From Typha latifolia (lineage: Eukaryota; Streptophyta; Magnoliopsida; Poales; Typhaceae), in NCBI GenBank assembly GCA_019914945.1, contig CM034105.1:6944001-7008000 (forward strand): a stretch of DNA of 64,000 nucleotides, given 5' to 3'. Position 1 is the first letter of the stretch. Each line of letters opens with the position of its first letter. Positions 1 through 9,998 of the stretch are shown here, piece by piece. The notes beneath the pieces are model-generated. The model made no database searches. It saw nothing but the letters and a program-made list of their open reading frames with translations, and was not told the DNA's origin. The translations under genes were made by a program, and so were the position numbers.

Positions 1-679
1 TGAGTTAAGACTAGGTCGGAACCATGTTGGTCGACCAACTTAGGGTCAGGGTAGCCACCAATAAATTGCTGCAGTGCGCATTTAGATTTATCGCGTCTTC
101 TTCTTCTTGCTCTCTTCTCCCTATTCCTTTTGACCAGACCTGGCCGACCACCTTGGTCGCCCTCATCACCTCCCCTATCGTCTAATCAAAGCCTTTTGTC
201 CCTGGGAGACAGTCCTCCTCTCCCCGTTCGATCTTTCTACTGACCTGATATACCATCTCATACTCTACCCCTCACCACCCACCACTCAACCTAGTCGAAT
301 AACCACTACCACCATCGCCTACCCATTTACACAATTCACCACTGTAGAATCGAACCTCCATCCTCGATCTACATATCCACTGTCTTGGATCCCCATTCCG
401 ACGGTAGGATTTCCACCACCAGCTACTGTCATCTTTTTCATCATTTCCGACCTTCGACCATTATTCGGTCGATATCTCAGGATCTAACTGGCCAAACCTT
501 GCGATTGGATTCGTTAGAAAGCCATCTTATAGAGCAACAACATATCCAAATTTTAAGAGATTCTAACAAATAGGTTTCTCAGAATTTCTCTCGCAAGGTT
601 CGTCCTAGAATCTGTTAAGAGACTATTGTGAATCGGAGCAAGCCGTTTTCCCCATCAGATAGATCAGAGCTCGTAATAG
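1..679 (+). repeat. Probable 5' LTR of gypsy element A (left part cut by the window edge)
   Basis: No long coding frame is present. The stretch is pyrimidine-rich (runs of ctt, ctcc and accacc) and stops just before a primer-binding-site-like sequence at 680-690, which is followed by a decayed gypsy gag. Position is the main evidence for calling it an LTR; no second copy of this LTR was recognised in the window, so the left boundary and full length are unknown. Short open frames here look like chance. Confidence 0.4.
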
Positions 680-691
680 TGGTATCAGAGA
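680..691 (+). other. Primer binding site of gypsy A
   Basis: The site reads TGGTATCAGAGA, one base off the plant consensus TGGTATCAGAGC that pairs with the 3' end of initiator tRNA-Met. It lies between the LTR-like DNA and the gag-like frames, as expected for the start of minus-strand DNA synthesis. Confidence 0.6.
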
Positions 692-706
692 CACCGGTTC
701 TTGGAC

Positions 707-2090
707 CATGGCCACCACCTGATCTATGGCTTCTAAGAGAGCTATGGTTGATCTCACCGCTGAGGAGGAGAACACCACCCGCAAGATGGAGAAACTGGTG
801 GCCGCGGAGACTTCCAATCATGGACAAACCAAGTTTGATCTGAGCACAGATGCTGCCACAGAGATGGAGTCAACCATGGCTCAGGTCCTTTGTGCCTTGT
901 TGGGACTAAATAAAAAAAACAGCGAGCTGCTGTTGGAGATCCAAGATGAGTTGCGCAAGGGAACTCGTGGTACACTTGAGGATGAACCGAGGAGGACTGT
1001 TGCTGCGGGCCAGCCCCAACAAACGGCTAGGGGACCTGTCCAGGCCGAGCCTCTACTACCTAACCCAAAGGGCAGAGAACCACGACTCCGGTCCTTGCTG
1101 GACAGAACATGAGAGAGCCAATCTACTGATCGGACCCCAACCAGGGTCAGTTTACGGAGGAAGACAATTGGTTCAATCCAATCAGACATGAACCCTATCA
1201 AGACGAGGGAGATTGAAGGAGGGCGAACATCTTGCCATCTTGGAGCAGCTACTACACCACCCTGCAGTCAAACCTAGACAAGCATTCAATCCCAATTGGG
1301 ATAACATAATTTGAGGCCGAATGGTGCAGCTAAAATTTCTGAAATTCAAGGGTGGTAACCCTATTGATTGACTCTACCGTGTAGAGCAATTCTTCGACTA
1401 CCAAGGGACAGCAGACACAAAGGTGCTGTATGCGAGTTTCCATCTTGAGGAAGCTGCACCACATTGGTACCCAGCTGTGAGCGCCTACCAACTGCTCGAT
1501 AATTGGATGGACTTCGCTACTGACATTTCACACAAATTGGGCCGCGACTTTTAGGACTATAATGCTACACTCACTAAGTTGGTGCAGTGGATGACTATGG
1601 ACGCATTTCAAGAGGAGTTTGAAAGGATTAGTAGCCGATGTCATCTGAGGTGGCCACGAACATTATTGATCAGCATCTTTATTTCTAGACTGCGTGAAGA
1701 AATCAAGGACAACATGCTATCTCTTTGACCTCGAACTCTGAGCGAGGCATTTGAAGATATAACGAGGATGGAGCAGAAGCACAAGACATTGAGGAGCGCC
1801 ACGAGGATGCCCTGGACTGGCCGAGACAACCGTTTTCCACCAAGGCCAATTGGTGCGTCTGAGAGCTTCACCTCAAGCTTGAGACCAACAACGGCCAATT
1901 CTAGATCGAGGGTGCCCTTGAGGCTTTTGGCTGATATGCAAGGAGGAGCATGCCCTAATATCAGCAGTCTCATACCTGCCCAAGTGGAGGAGCAATGGGC
2001 AAAGGGTTTATTCTTTCGATATGACGAATGTTTTACGCTCGGTCATCGATGCGCAAAGATGGTCGTGGTCGAGAGCATCATGTTGATTGA
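707..2090 (+). pseudogene. Gypsy A gag polyprotein, degenerate
   Basis: This is a Ty3/gypsy capsid-nucleocapsid remnant. A frame from about 726 gives a polar N-terminus. Gag similarity then resumes around 1330-1780 (KFLKFKGGNP-like, ASFHLEEAAPHWYP, LSEAFEDITRMEQKH), split by stops and frameshifts. At 2000-2060 there is a decayed nucleocapsid finger, LFFRYDECFTLGHRC, in which the expected first two cysteines have become Phe and Tyr. Chromoviral relatives in this window (41001, 18660) keep the form [14 protein letters not shown]. It cannot make a working Gag. Confidence 0.75.
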
Positions 2091-2754
2091 TGGCCATGAG
2101 GATCTAAGGGATGACGTTGTTGGTGAGGTCGTTGAGGAGTATGCGGAGGCAGACATACACGCAAAGATCTGCCTACATGTGTACTCGGGGACTATTGTGC
2201 CAAAAACCCTTCGCACGGACGACATAGCCAAGAAGAAGTGTGTGCACATCTTGATCGACACTGGGAGCACACAACTTCTTAGAAGGGCAGCTAGTTCGAG
2301 AAATGGGTTTGGAGGCTAAGCTGATGATTGAATTTTAAGTAGCGATCGGCGCGACGGTACAAAACTCTGGGCAAATAGTATATGTCGCAGCATCACCATC
2401 TAGGTTCAAGGCCATAGTTTCACCGTGGACTTGTACCCATTGGTCTTGCAAAAGGTGGACGTGGTTCTAGGACTCTATCGCCAAAGCCTAGGGCCCGTCA
2501 TGTTAGATTTCACCCACATGTGGCTCACATTCAGGAGAGACGGATGAGTGGTGAGGCTGGATGGAGATTGGACCCAAAGGAGCCCCATATTGCAGCTAAT
2601 GGTGGGCATCCCGTGTGCGTGGGAGCAGATGGCACCAACTGTACTTGAGCCTTATCCAAGCTCAGGTAAACTGGCTGAATTGGTCCAATTGCTTTATGAA
2701 TTTTCTGCATTATTTGAGGACCCAAAGGGCTGTCACTAGCGAGAAATTTTGACC
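2091..2754 (+). pseudogene. Gypsy A aspartic protease, degenerate
   Basis: The retropepsin active-site motif is visible as ILIDTGST at about 2249-2274, preceded by the usual linker around 2160-2240 (ICLHVYSGTIVPKTL). Downstream text resembling the second half of the domain (FTVDLYPLVLQKVDVVLG, around 2420-2470) sits in another frame, so a frameshift or stop separates the two halves. The order gag-protease-RT is normal for Ty3/gypsy. Confidence 0.7.
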
Positions 2755-4010
2755 ACAGGATCGAGATTGTGTCCAGGGCTGAGCAAGCTAATGTGCAACC
2801 TTATCAGTACTAGCACGTATAGAAGGAAGAGATCTCAAGGCTGGTAGTAGAGATGTTGGAGCAGTGCATTATCCAACTAAGGTAAGGTGCATATTCGTCA
2901 CCCGTCTTGCTCATGCAAAAGGACAAAAGTTGACATTTTTGCATCGGTTATCAAGTACTTAACATCATCACTGTCAAGGACCGATACCCCATGCCAGTGA
3001 CAGAGGAGTTGTTGGATGAGCTAGCAGGGATGGCATACTTCAACAAGTTGGATCTTCGAGTCGGATATCATCTGATTTAGGTTCATCCGGCGGATATCTA
3101 CAAACGGCCTTTTGGACTCATGATGGCCACTATAAGTTCCGGGTCATGCCGTTCGGTTTAACAAATGCTCCAGTAACTTTCCCGGGGTTGATGAATGATG
3201 TTTTCCGACCTCTTCTACGGTAATATGTATTGGTGTTTTTTGACGACATTTTAGTGTATAGCAAGATGTGGTTGGATCACTTGGTGCATTTGCGCACAAT
3301 GCTGAAATTGTTGGAAGCGAACACGCTGAAGGTCAAGACGTCAAAGTGCCTATGGGGAGAGCAGAAGGTGGAGTTCCTTAGCCATGTCATTTCAGCCGAG
3401 GGAGTTGTGGCGTACTTCAGGAAGTTGGACCTTCGAGCTAGATATCATCAAATTCAGGTTCATCCAGCGGACATCCACAAAACGACCTTCCAGACTCAAG
3501 ACGACTACTATGAGTTCCAAGTCATGTTGTTTGGTTTGATGGATGCTCCAACAACCTTTCAGGAGTTGATGAATGACGTTTTCTAACCTCTTCTACGGTG
3601 ATATGTATTGGTGTTTTTTGACAATATTTTGGTATATAGAAAGACTTGGTTGGATCACTTGGGGAATTTGAACGCGGTGTTGAAATTGTTAGAGGCGAAT
3701 GTGTTGAAGGTCAAGATGTCAAAGTGCCTATGGGGAGAGTGGAAGGTGGAGTACCTTAGCTATATCATTTCAGCCGATGGAGTTGTGTCTGACACGAGCA
3801 GGATCTCTTGCATACTCAGCTGGCCGCGACCGAAGACAGTGCGCGACTTGCGTGGATTCCTCATATTGACAAGTTATTACCGTCGGTTTGTTGCTGGCTA
3901 TGGAAAGATTGTAGCCCTCTTCACAGCCCTATTAAGAGAGGATGCCATGACAACCTTTGAGGAGTTGAAGGTGGCGATGACATTCGCGTCGATATTGGCA
4001 CTCAAGAAAT
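2755..4010 (+). pseudogene. Gypsy A reverse transcriptase with internally duplicated palm segment
   Basis: RT motifs run in order: [12 protein letters not shown] at about 2960, [11 protein letters not shown] at 3040, a catalytic box [11 protein letters not shown] at 3233, then a second copy of the preceding block ([20 protein letters not shown] at 3420, FQELMNDVF at 3565) and a second catalytic box VFFDNILVYRK at 3611, in which the second catalytic Asp is Asn. The thumb/connection follows (RDLRGFLILTSYYRRFVAGYGK). A 377-bp segment is tandemly repeated (3033-3409 and 3410-3786). The frame also carries stops, so it is non-functional. Confidence 0.85.
3033..3787 (+). repeat. Tandem duplication, 377-bp unit, two copies, in RT of gypsy A
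   Basis: Unit 1 (about 3033-3409) and unit 2 (about 3410-3786) both run from a tacttcaggaag-like start through the catalytic box to a gccgatggagttgtg-like end. They differ by scattered substitutions and a few small indels, so the duplication is not recent. The copies lie head to tail with no spacer. Confidence 0.85.
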
Positions 4011-4019
4011 CACCAAAAA

Positions 4020-4330
4020 TTTCATGGTTCAGTGCGATGCCTAGGGAGCTAGCATCAGGGCGGTGCTCATGCAAGATGGAAAGCCTATAACATATCTCAG
4101 CAAGGCCTTATCAGGGAGATCGCAACAACTTTCAACTTATGAGCGGGAGATGCTCGCTATTGTCCACATGGTGACGAAGTGGCGCCCATACTTGATCGGG
4201 CGACGATTCTTGATTCAAACCGACCAATGTAGCCTCCTCTACTTCATGGAGTAGAGGATACACACTTCGGCACGACAATATTGGGTCACCAAATTGCTAG
4301 GTTATCACTATGAGTTGCTGTACAAGAGGG
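4020..4330 (+). pseudogene. Gypsy A RNase H domain
   Basis: The segment contains MLMQDGKPITYLSKALSG, QLSTYEREMLAIVHMVTKWR and PYLIGRRFLIQTDQCSLLYF, the standard RNase H string following RT in chromoviral pol. The first catalytic Asp block (FxxxxDAS) is decayed to MVQCDA plus a frameshift around 4030. The frame closes at 4254. Confidence 0.8.
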
Positions 4331-4339
4331 ACTGAAAAT

Positions 4340-5270
4340 AGGGTAGTCAACGCCCTATCGTAGCAACCCACAATCGCCAAGTTCGTGGCTTTCTCCACAC
4401 CAACCCATTTTTGGAGGAGCTAAGAAGGGCAGGTACAACTAACCCTGACATTATGAGGTTGCTACAGGAGTTGGGAGATGACCCGTGGAGGTAGACTGTT
4501 GATGGACGACGGGAGCATCCGAGTATCCACCGATGCTCACTTGCGGTCCAAATTTGTGGAGCACTTCACCAAACCCCGGAGGCCGACCACGAAGGAGTTT
4601 TGAGGACCTACAAGCGTCTATTACAAAGCTGTACATCAGTTGGAATGGAGAAAGATGTGAAAGCTTATTTCGAGGCATGTCAGCGAACAAAGGCCGATTC
4701 CTTGAAACCGGCAGTCCCCTTTAGCCATTAACGGTTTCAGAGCACATATGGGAGGATATGTCCAAGGATTTCGTGGAGGGATTGTTGGTGGTATGTGAGT
4801 TTTCTATTATATTTGTTGTGGTGGAAAGTCTAAGCAAATATGCTCATTTTTTAGTCAAGACTGTGGCTGAAGTGTTCATGGTATGCAGCATTTGATTGTA
4901 TCCGACAGAGATAGAGTTTTTGTTAGCGAGTTTTGGACAGAGTACTTTCGCCTTCGGCAGACTTGATTAGGCCTCAGTTCGGCTGACCACCTACAAAAAA
5001 GATGGCCAAACTATGGTGGTGAATTAGGGGATCGAGTAGTACCTCCATTGCTTTGTGGGAGAGTGACTAAGACACTTGTTAGATTATTTACCGAGAGTAG
5101 AGTGGTCTTACAACACCGCCTATTATAGCAGCATCCATAAGACACCATTTGGGGTGGCGTATTAGAGGCCGATGCCAGTTTTGCACAATTGAGAAGCATT
5201 ACATGAGAAACGTTGATTTGAGAAAGACGATCTGCCAATTATCAGAAAACATGGACTAATGAAATAAGAA
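4340..5270 (+). pseudogene. Gypsy A integrase, truncated before the C-terminus
   Basis: Integrase pieces in several frames: a zinc-binding HHCC-like part near 4560-4700 (SCTSVGMEKDVKAYFEACQRTKADS), core fragments around 4740-4960 (IVSDRDRVFVSEFWTEYF), and VEWSYNTAYYSSIHKTPFG near 5100-5150. No chromodomain, polypurine tract or 3' LTR follows; similarity stops near 5250 in an A-rich run. Confidence 0.7.
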
Positions 5271-5740
5271 AAAAAAATTAAGAAAAGAATCGTTCAAAGG
5301 ACTATCCTATTTGCCAACAAACCATCCAAGATTCAATTCAACCTTAGTTTAAGTCAAACTTGATTCAGACCTGAATTATTGAATTTGTTTATCAAGCAGA
5401 TCGAAATAGGCTCGAATTGAATCTAATCAATTCAAGGTTAATATTTTAGGTTAGACTTGAAATTAATTTCAACCCAAGCTTGAACAGAACGGCTCAATTA
5501 CACCCCTAGTAGTCAAACCTTTTGGTGCTAAATATTTGCAAAAATTTGCAATGTAATTGATAAACAAGGTCTTAAAGATAGTGTGATGAAGTCACATAGC
5601 ACTCTGTCTTCCACCACCAATATTGGCTATTCTGCACAACTCTATGTCAGGATTCCAGAATCTTCATGAAAGGATTAGGTTGATTATCATAGCAACTGTC
5701 AACCAGATGTGGAAGTTCTAAGAATAGGTACAAAGGAGAA
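5271..5740. other. Non-coding stretch; possible end of a hAT-like element near 5510
   Basis: No gene is recognisable. The segment 5320-5515 has repeated ggctcgaattgaat / caagcttgaac phrases and ends in ggctcaattacacccctag. That closely resembles the outer end of the hAT-like elements at 18084 and 46321-47170 (gctcgtttacaccccc). The opposite end and a target duplication were not found. Confidence 0.3.
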
Positions 5741-6835
5741 CAAGTTAAATATCATATTTTTGTGTACAATTTAATTATTATATTTTTGTGTACAATTTAA
5801 TTATTATATTTTTGTGTGCAAAATATATGATTCAATGCATTGCTATACTTAATACACATAACAATTTAATAATTATAGAATTATTAGTAGAAAAATATAA
5901 TTAGTATTATGTATGACTTAGGGAACAATCTTAGTATAAATCGCTTGCAATTTTTCATAGAGACTCAAATCTACTTACAAGTCCATAGGAGAGTCCTATT
6001 TTTTATCACTCCAGTGACTTTCTTAAGTGACTCTGGCGGGGTTAGAAAACAGTCCCAGATTAGATTGAAAGACTTTCTGAGGTGACTCTAATCTTTCAAC
6101 CGTTAGTACAAAAGACATGATACATTTATCACATAGTGACACCTCCTGGTGACCTTAACTAGATCAGCTATGAGAAAAAAAATACCCGAATGCCATCTCG
6201 AGATAACTTATAGTTGATGTGGATCCATAGAACATTAACCCAATTAAGATATATAATATAATTAATATTGAGTAAAATTTAGTTTAGTCATACTATGCAT
6301 GTTATGAGATATGACTTTTATTATTATTACTTGTGCAGTTATTATTACTATTGATATAAGCATGCTTAGTGAAATTGTTACTAAATATTGCTGGACTTAG
6401 ATTTATCTAAGGTTAAGTTTATGGATTGCAGATTTATATGCCTTTTTAGTGGATTCCATTCACTGAGCTATAATTGTTGGCTCATGGAATCCCTCTTCTA
6501 AGGGTAGTTATTATTACTTGTGCAGTTTAGGAACAGGGGCAATGTGGCTACCGAGCGAGATGCACCGAGATCCTTACCTTCACTTAGGATTTCACTATTT
6601 TATCCCTTAGTTATATTAGACATTATAACTTAAACCATCTGTTAATTCAATTTAATTTGAGACACCTTAGTGATGACATTTTGTCATTTTCTTTATTGTT
6701 GGATTATATTATTGAAGTTGGATATTCATATTAAATTCTTGTCATGTTGGACTTAAAAAAATATTAGTTAAGGCTTCATGTATCTCAAGTATTACGGTAC
6801 ACGATCGGTCATAATTCTAAAATCGGGTCATGACA
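5741..6835 (+). repeat. 5' LTR of gypsy B, truncated at its left end
   Basis: This is collinear with the LTR copies ending at 9998 and 14988 (shared blocks such as gtgacaccts-rich text and tgagttgatgtggatccac-like text) but lacks their first several hundred bases. It ends in gggtcatgaca, four bases before a primer binding site at 6840. AT-rich overall, no coding content. Confidence 0.75.
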
Positions 6836-6839
6836 ATGT

Positions 6840-6852
6840 TGGTATCAGAGCC
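6840..6852 (+). other. Primer binding site of gypsy B
   Basis: The site TGGTATCAGAGCC is a full match to the plant initiator tRNA-Met complement. It sits immediately after the LTR terminus and about 140 bases before the gag-like frame. Confidence 0.85.
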
Positions 6853-6981
6853 AGTTTTAGTTACTCTAAGTCATCCTTTAGAGTCAAGTGGAGGTCTGGT
6901 TGCACAAGCTCAAGTTGCCACAAAATTACTTTGTTATATTTCATAGAATTTCTTCTTACCTTCCTTTATAAATCTTGAATA

Positions 6982-8371
6982 TAACACCATCATCGACGAG
7001 GAGTTGTTGCCTAGAGTTCGTCACCAGATAGGAGTAGAGAGCAAAAGCCGGCTCTTGCTCAAGTGCCAGCTCTTGCATCGACTGTTATTTCTGGGCTAGG
7101 ACCAGATATTGCTTCTACCCCTGTCTTAGCTCCTACCTTTATTCCTACTCCTGCACTTATCCTTATTGCTAATATAGTGATTTTAACTCTTCAGACCCTT
7201 GTTCAGGCCATTGGTGGGTAGTCATTGTAGACTCCAACTATGTTAGAGGCCAGGCCTCTTAGTCTAGATAGGGTTGAAGTGTTTGAGAAATTTCTGAAGG
7301 CATCCTCACCCGCCTTTAGGGGGACTACTGATCCGATCGAAGCAGAGCCACGACTGCTTCCGATCGAGAAAATTCTACAAGTATTGGATTGCATTGAGGA
7401 CCAAAAGGTTGCTTTGACAACCTACATGTTTGAGGACCGAGCAGAGCTTTGGTTGATAATGATTGAGCGTCAATACATTGGATGGGAGAGGGAGCTAACT
7501 TGGGACAACTTTAAGAAGATCTTTGAAAAGTACTATCCCCGTGCCCTAAAGAAGAAGAAGCATGATGAGTTCTTCAAGCTAAGACAAGAAGGTATATCTA
7601 TGGTAGATTTTGAGGCGAAGTTCATTGAGTTGCACTGTTTATTCCACATATAGTTGCGAGTGAAGAGGAGAAAGTCAACTTCTTTGAAGGAAAGTTGCGG
7701 CCAGCCATCAGAGATAGGATCGCACTCTACTAGTGTCAGACATATTCTTAGATGGTGTCTAAGGCACTCCTTGCTGAGAGGAACATTTAGGAGCTTTGAT
7801 AAGAGCAAGAGCAGCAGCACTGACATAAGAAGCAGAAGAGCTACCAAGGTTAGAGCAATAGACGTGAATAGTCATTCGGACAATCTTCGAGGATCAGGAG
7901 TAGACCGAACCCTTCTAGGGGAGGTCACAGGAAAGTTTAGTTCAAGAGCTACTCGAGGTATGAACATTCTCATTCGTCAAGAATGGGATGCAATGAAGTG
8001 CCTCAGAACTGCTACAATTGTGGGAGGCCCGATCATATAGTGAGAGATTGCATAGCTCCCCATGGAGGATGGCAATCAGCTTCACAGCAGAATCAATAGC
8101 ATTAGCCATATCAGTCTGGAGCAGCTAGTAACAGACCTCCAGCACGCAATGGGAATCAAGTATCAGAGCCAGAGAATAAAGGGAGAGTTTACACCTTGAC
8201 TTAGGAGGAGAGTAAGCACTCACCATCTGTGGTGCAAGGTACATTACCTATCTCTTCTGTAGTTGCTAGAGTTCTTATAGAATCTAGAGCCACACACTCT
8301 TTTGGTTCACCTGATTTTATTTCTCTATTACTGTTGCACCTGAAACTATGTTTAGCAGTGACCACAATCAT
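6982..8371 (+). pseudogene. Gypsy B gag and start of protease
   Basis: Gag reads nearly continuously from about 6982 (proline/alanine-rich N-terminus with three stops), then opens at 7240-7653 with the capsid block VFEKFLKASSPAFRGTTDP, AELWLIMIERQYIG, WDNFKKIFEKYYP and FKLRQEGISMVDFEAKF. An intact CCHC zinc knuckle, CYNCGRPDHIVRDC, lies at 8010-8051. The protease start (VVARVLIESRATHSF, near 8255-8300) has lost the catalytic DTGA (now ESRA). An LTR insertion interrupts the frame at 8372. Stops and shifts elsewhere make it inactive. Confidence 0.85.
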
Positions 8372-9998
8372 TGTAAGGACAGAAAAAAAGAGGGTCACAC
8401 GTGCAGTGCATGTGCCCCCCTCCCTTCTCCTTCACAGTTACGCGACGAGAGAGTGGCCAGTGGACTAGTGACGCAAGTGGTCGCTGGTGGAATCTCTCCT
8501 TCTCAACCTCACGTCATTGACCACAAGGGAGAAGATTTGGTTGGGCTCGGGTTAAACCCGAGCCAACCCTTTTATTCTTTTTGCAGGTTCGGGTTTGGGT
8601 TTGGATTTCGGATCCAAAGATTTGACCTGAACAAGTTTAATAGAGGGTGGTGGGCTGCGGTTAGCCCCCACCTAGTCCATTGTGATTTGGTTGGGCCTTG
8701 GTCTAGCTCGATTAGTAGATTGGTGTGGGCTATGAGTCAACTACAAGCCAGCCCAATCCAATGGGTTTAAATCAACCTATTTTAGCTATTTATTTAGTTT
8801 TAAAATTTAGAAATTATGATATTATTTTATTTAAAATTTTATTGTTATTTATTATTAAAGGTGGTGATTTTTAGCACATGGACTAGAGATTAGAGATTTC
8901 AATTATTTTGCCTAGACTCAGGTGAGTGGGTTCATTCACATATTTATTCATATTGTATTTCGTATCTTTTATTAGATCATGAACTTCTCTATGTGCAAAT
9001 TTATTTATTATATTTTCTATGTGCAATTTAATTATTACAATTCTGTGCAAATTATATAATTTAGTGCATCGCTATACTTTGTGACAATTGCAAATTTTAG
9101 TGGGAAAAACATAACTAATATTTAGTATGACTTAGAGAACAGTCCCGATATAGATCGCTTACGATTTTTCATGGTGACTCAAGTTTAACTGAAAATCTAG
9201 GGCAAAGTTCTATTTTAGATCACTACGGTGACTTTCTTAGGTGACTCTGGCGGGGTTAGGGAACAGTCTCAAGTTAGATCGAAAGACTTATTGAGGTAAC
9301 TCTAATCTCTCTCAACGGTTAGTAGAAAAGACGGGGTGCGTTTATCACACAGTGACACCTCTTGATGACTCTAACTAGATTAACTATGAGAAAAAGAATC
9401 GAGCGCCATCTCGACATGACTTCTACTTGATGTGGATCCACAGGGAATAAACCTAATTGAGACAAATGATATTATTATTATTGAGAAAATTTTCATTATG
9501 TTGAAACTGAGCATGTTATGATATATGACTTTCTATTATTATTGTTACTTTAAAAACATGCTTAGTGGAATTGTCATTCTATATCGTTGGATTTAGATTT
9601 TATTTAAGTTATAATTTTGAATTTAATTGGCTTTTGAGTAGATTTCACTCATGAGCTATAGTTGTTAGCTCATGAAATTCCTTCTTCTAATATTTCATGT
9701 AATGCTCAGCGTGCTGACTGAGCGAGATGCACCGAGACCCCACCTTCACTTAGGATCTATCCCTTTTACCTTTTCGTTCTTTTGGTCTTTATATTTTAGA
9801 CTATTTATTAATTCAATTTACTTGGAGACACATTAGTGATGACATTGGTTCTTTTCATTATTATTGGGTTTAAATTATATAATCATTTTTTTCATTAATT
9901 CTTGTCATTATGTACTTAGAAAGTATTAGTAAGGCTTCGTGTATCTCAAGCGTATTGAGGTACATGGTCGATCATAATTTTAATTTCGGGTCATGACA
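8372..9998 (+). mobile_element. Solo LTR of the gypsy B family inserted in the gypsy B protease
   Basis: The insert starts tgtaaggacag and ends gggtcatgaca, giving the expected TG...CA termini. It matches the LTRs ending at 6835 and 14988. Left of it the protease reads SRATHSF..., and right of it the same domain resumes as IGRIVLLDLI...LDMYDFDVILDMD. The flanks atcat and cccat could be a degraded 5-bp target duplication. No primer binding site or internal sequence follows, as expected for a solo LTR left by LTR-LTR recombination. Confidence 0.8.

Noticed and set aside
385..1201. Several overlapping short open frames on both strands (60-128 residues)
   Set aside because: Apart from the gag-like frame at 726 none has a domain; they overlap the LTR or run antisense to the gag.
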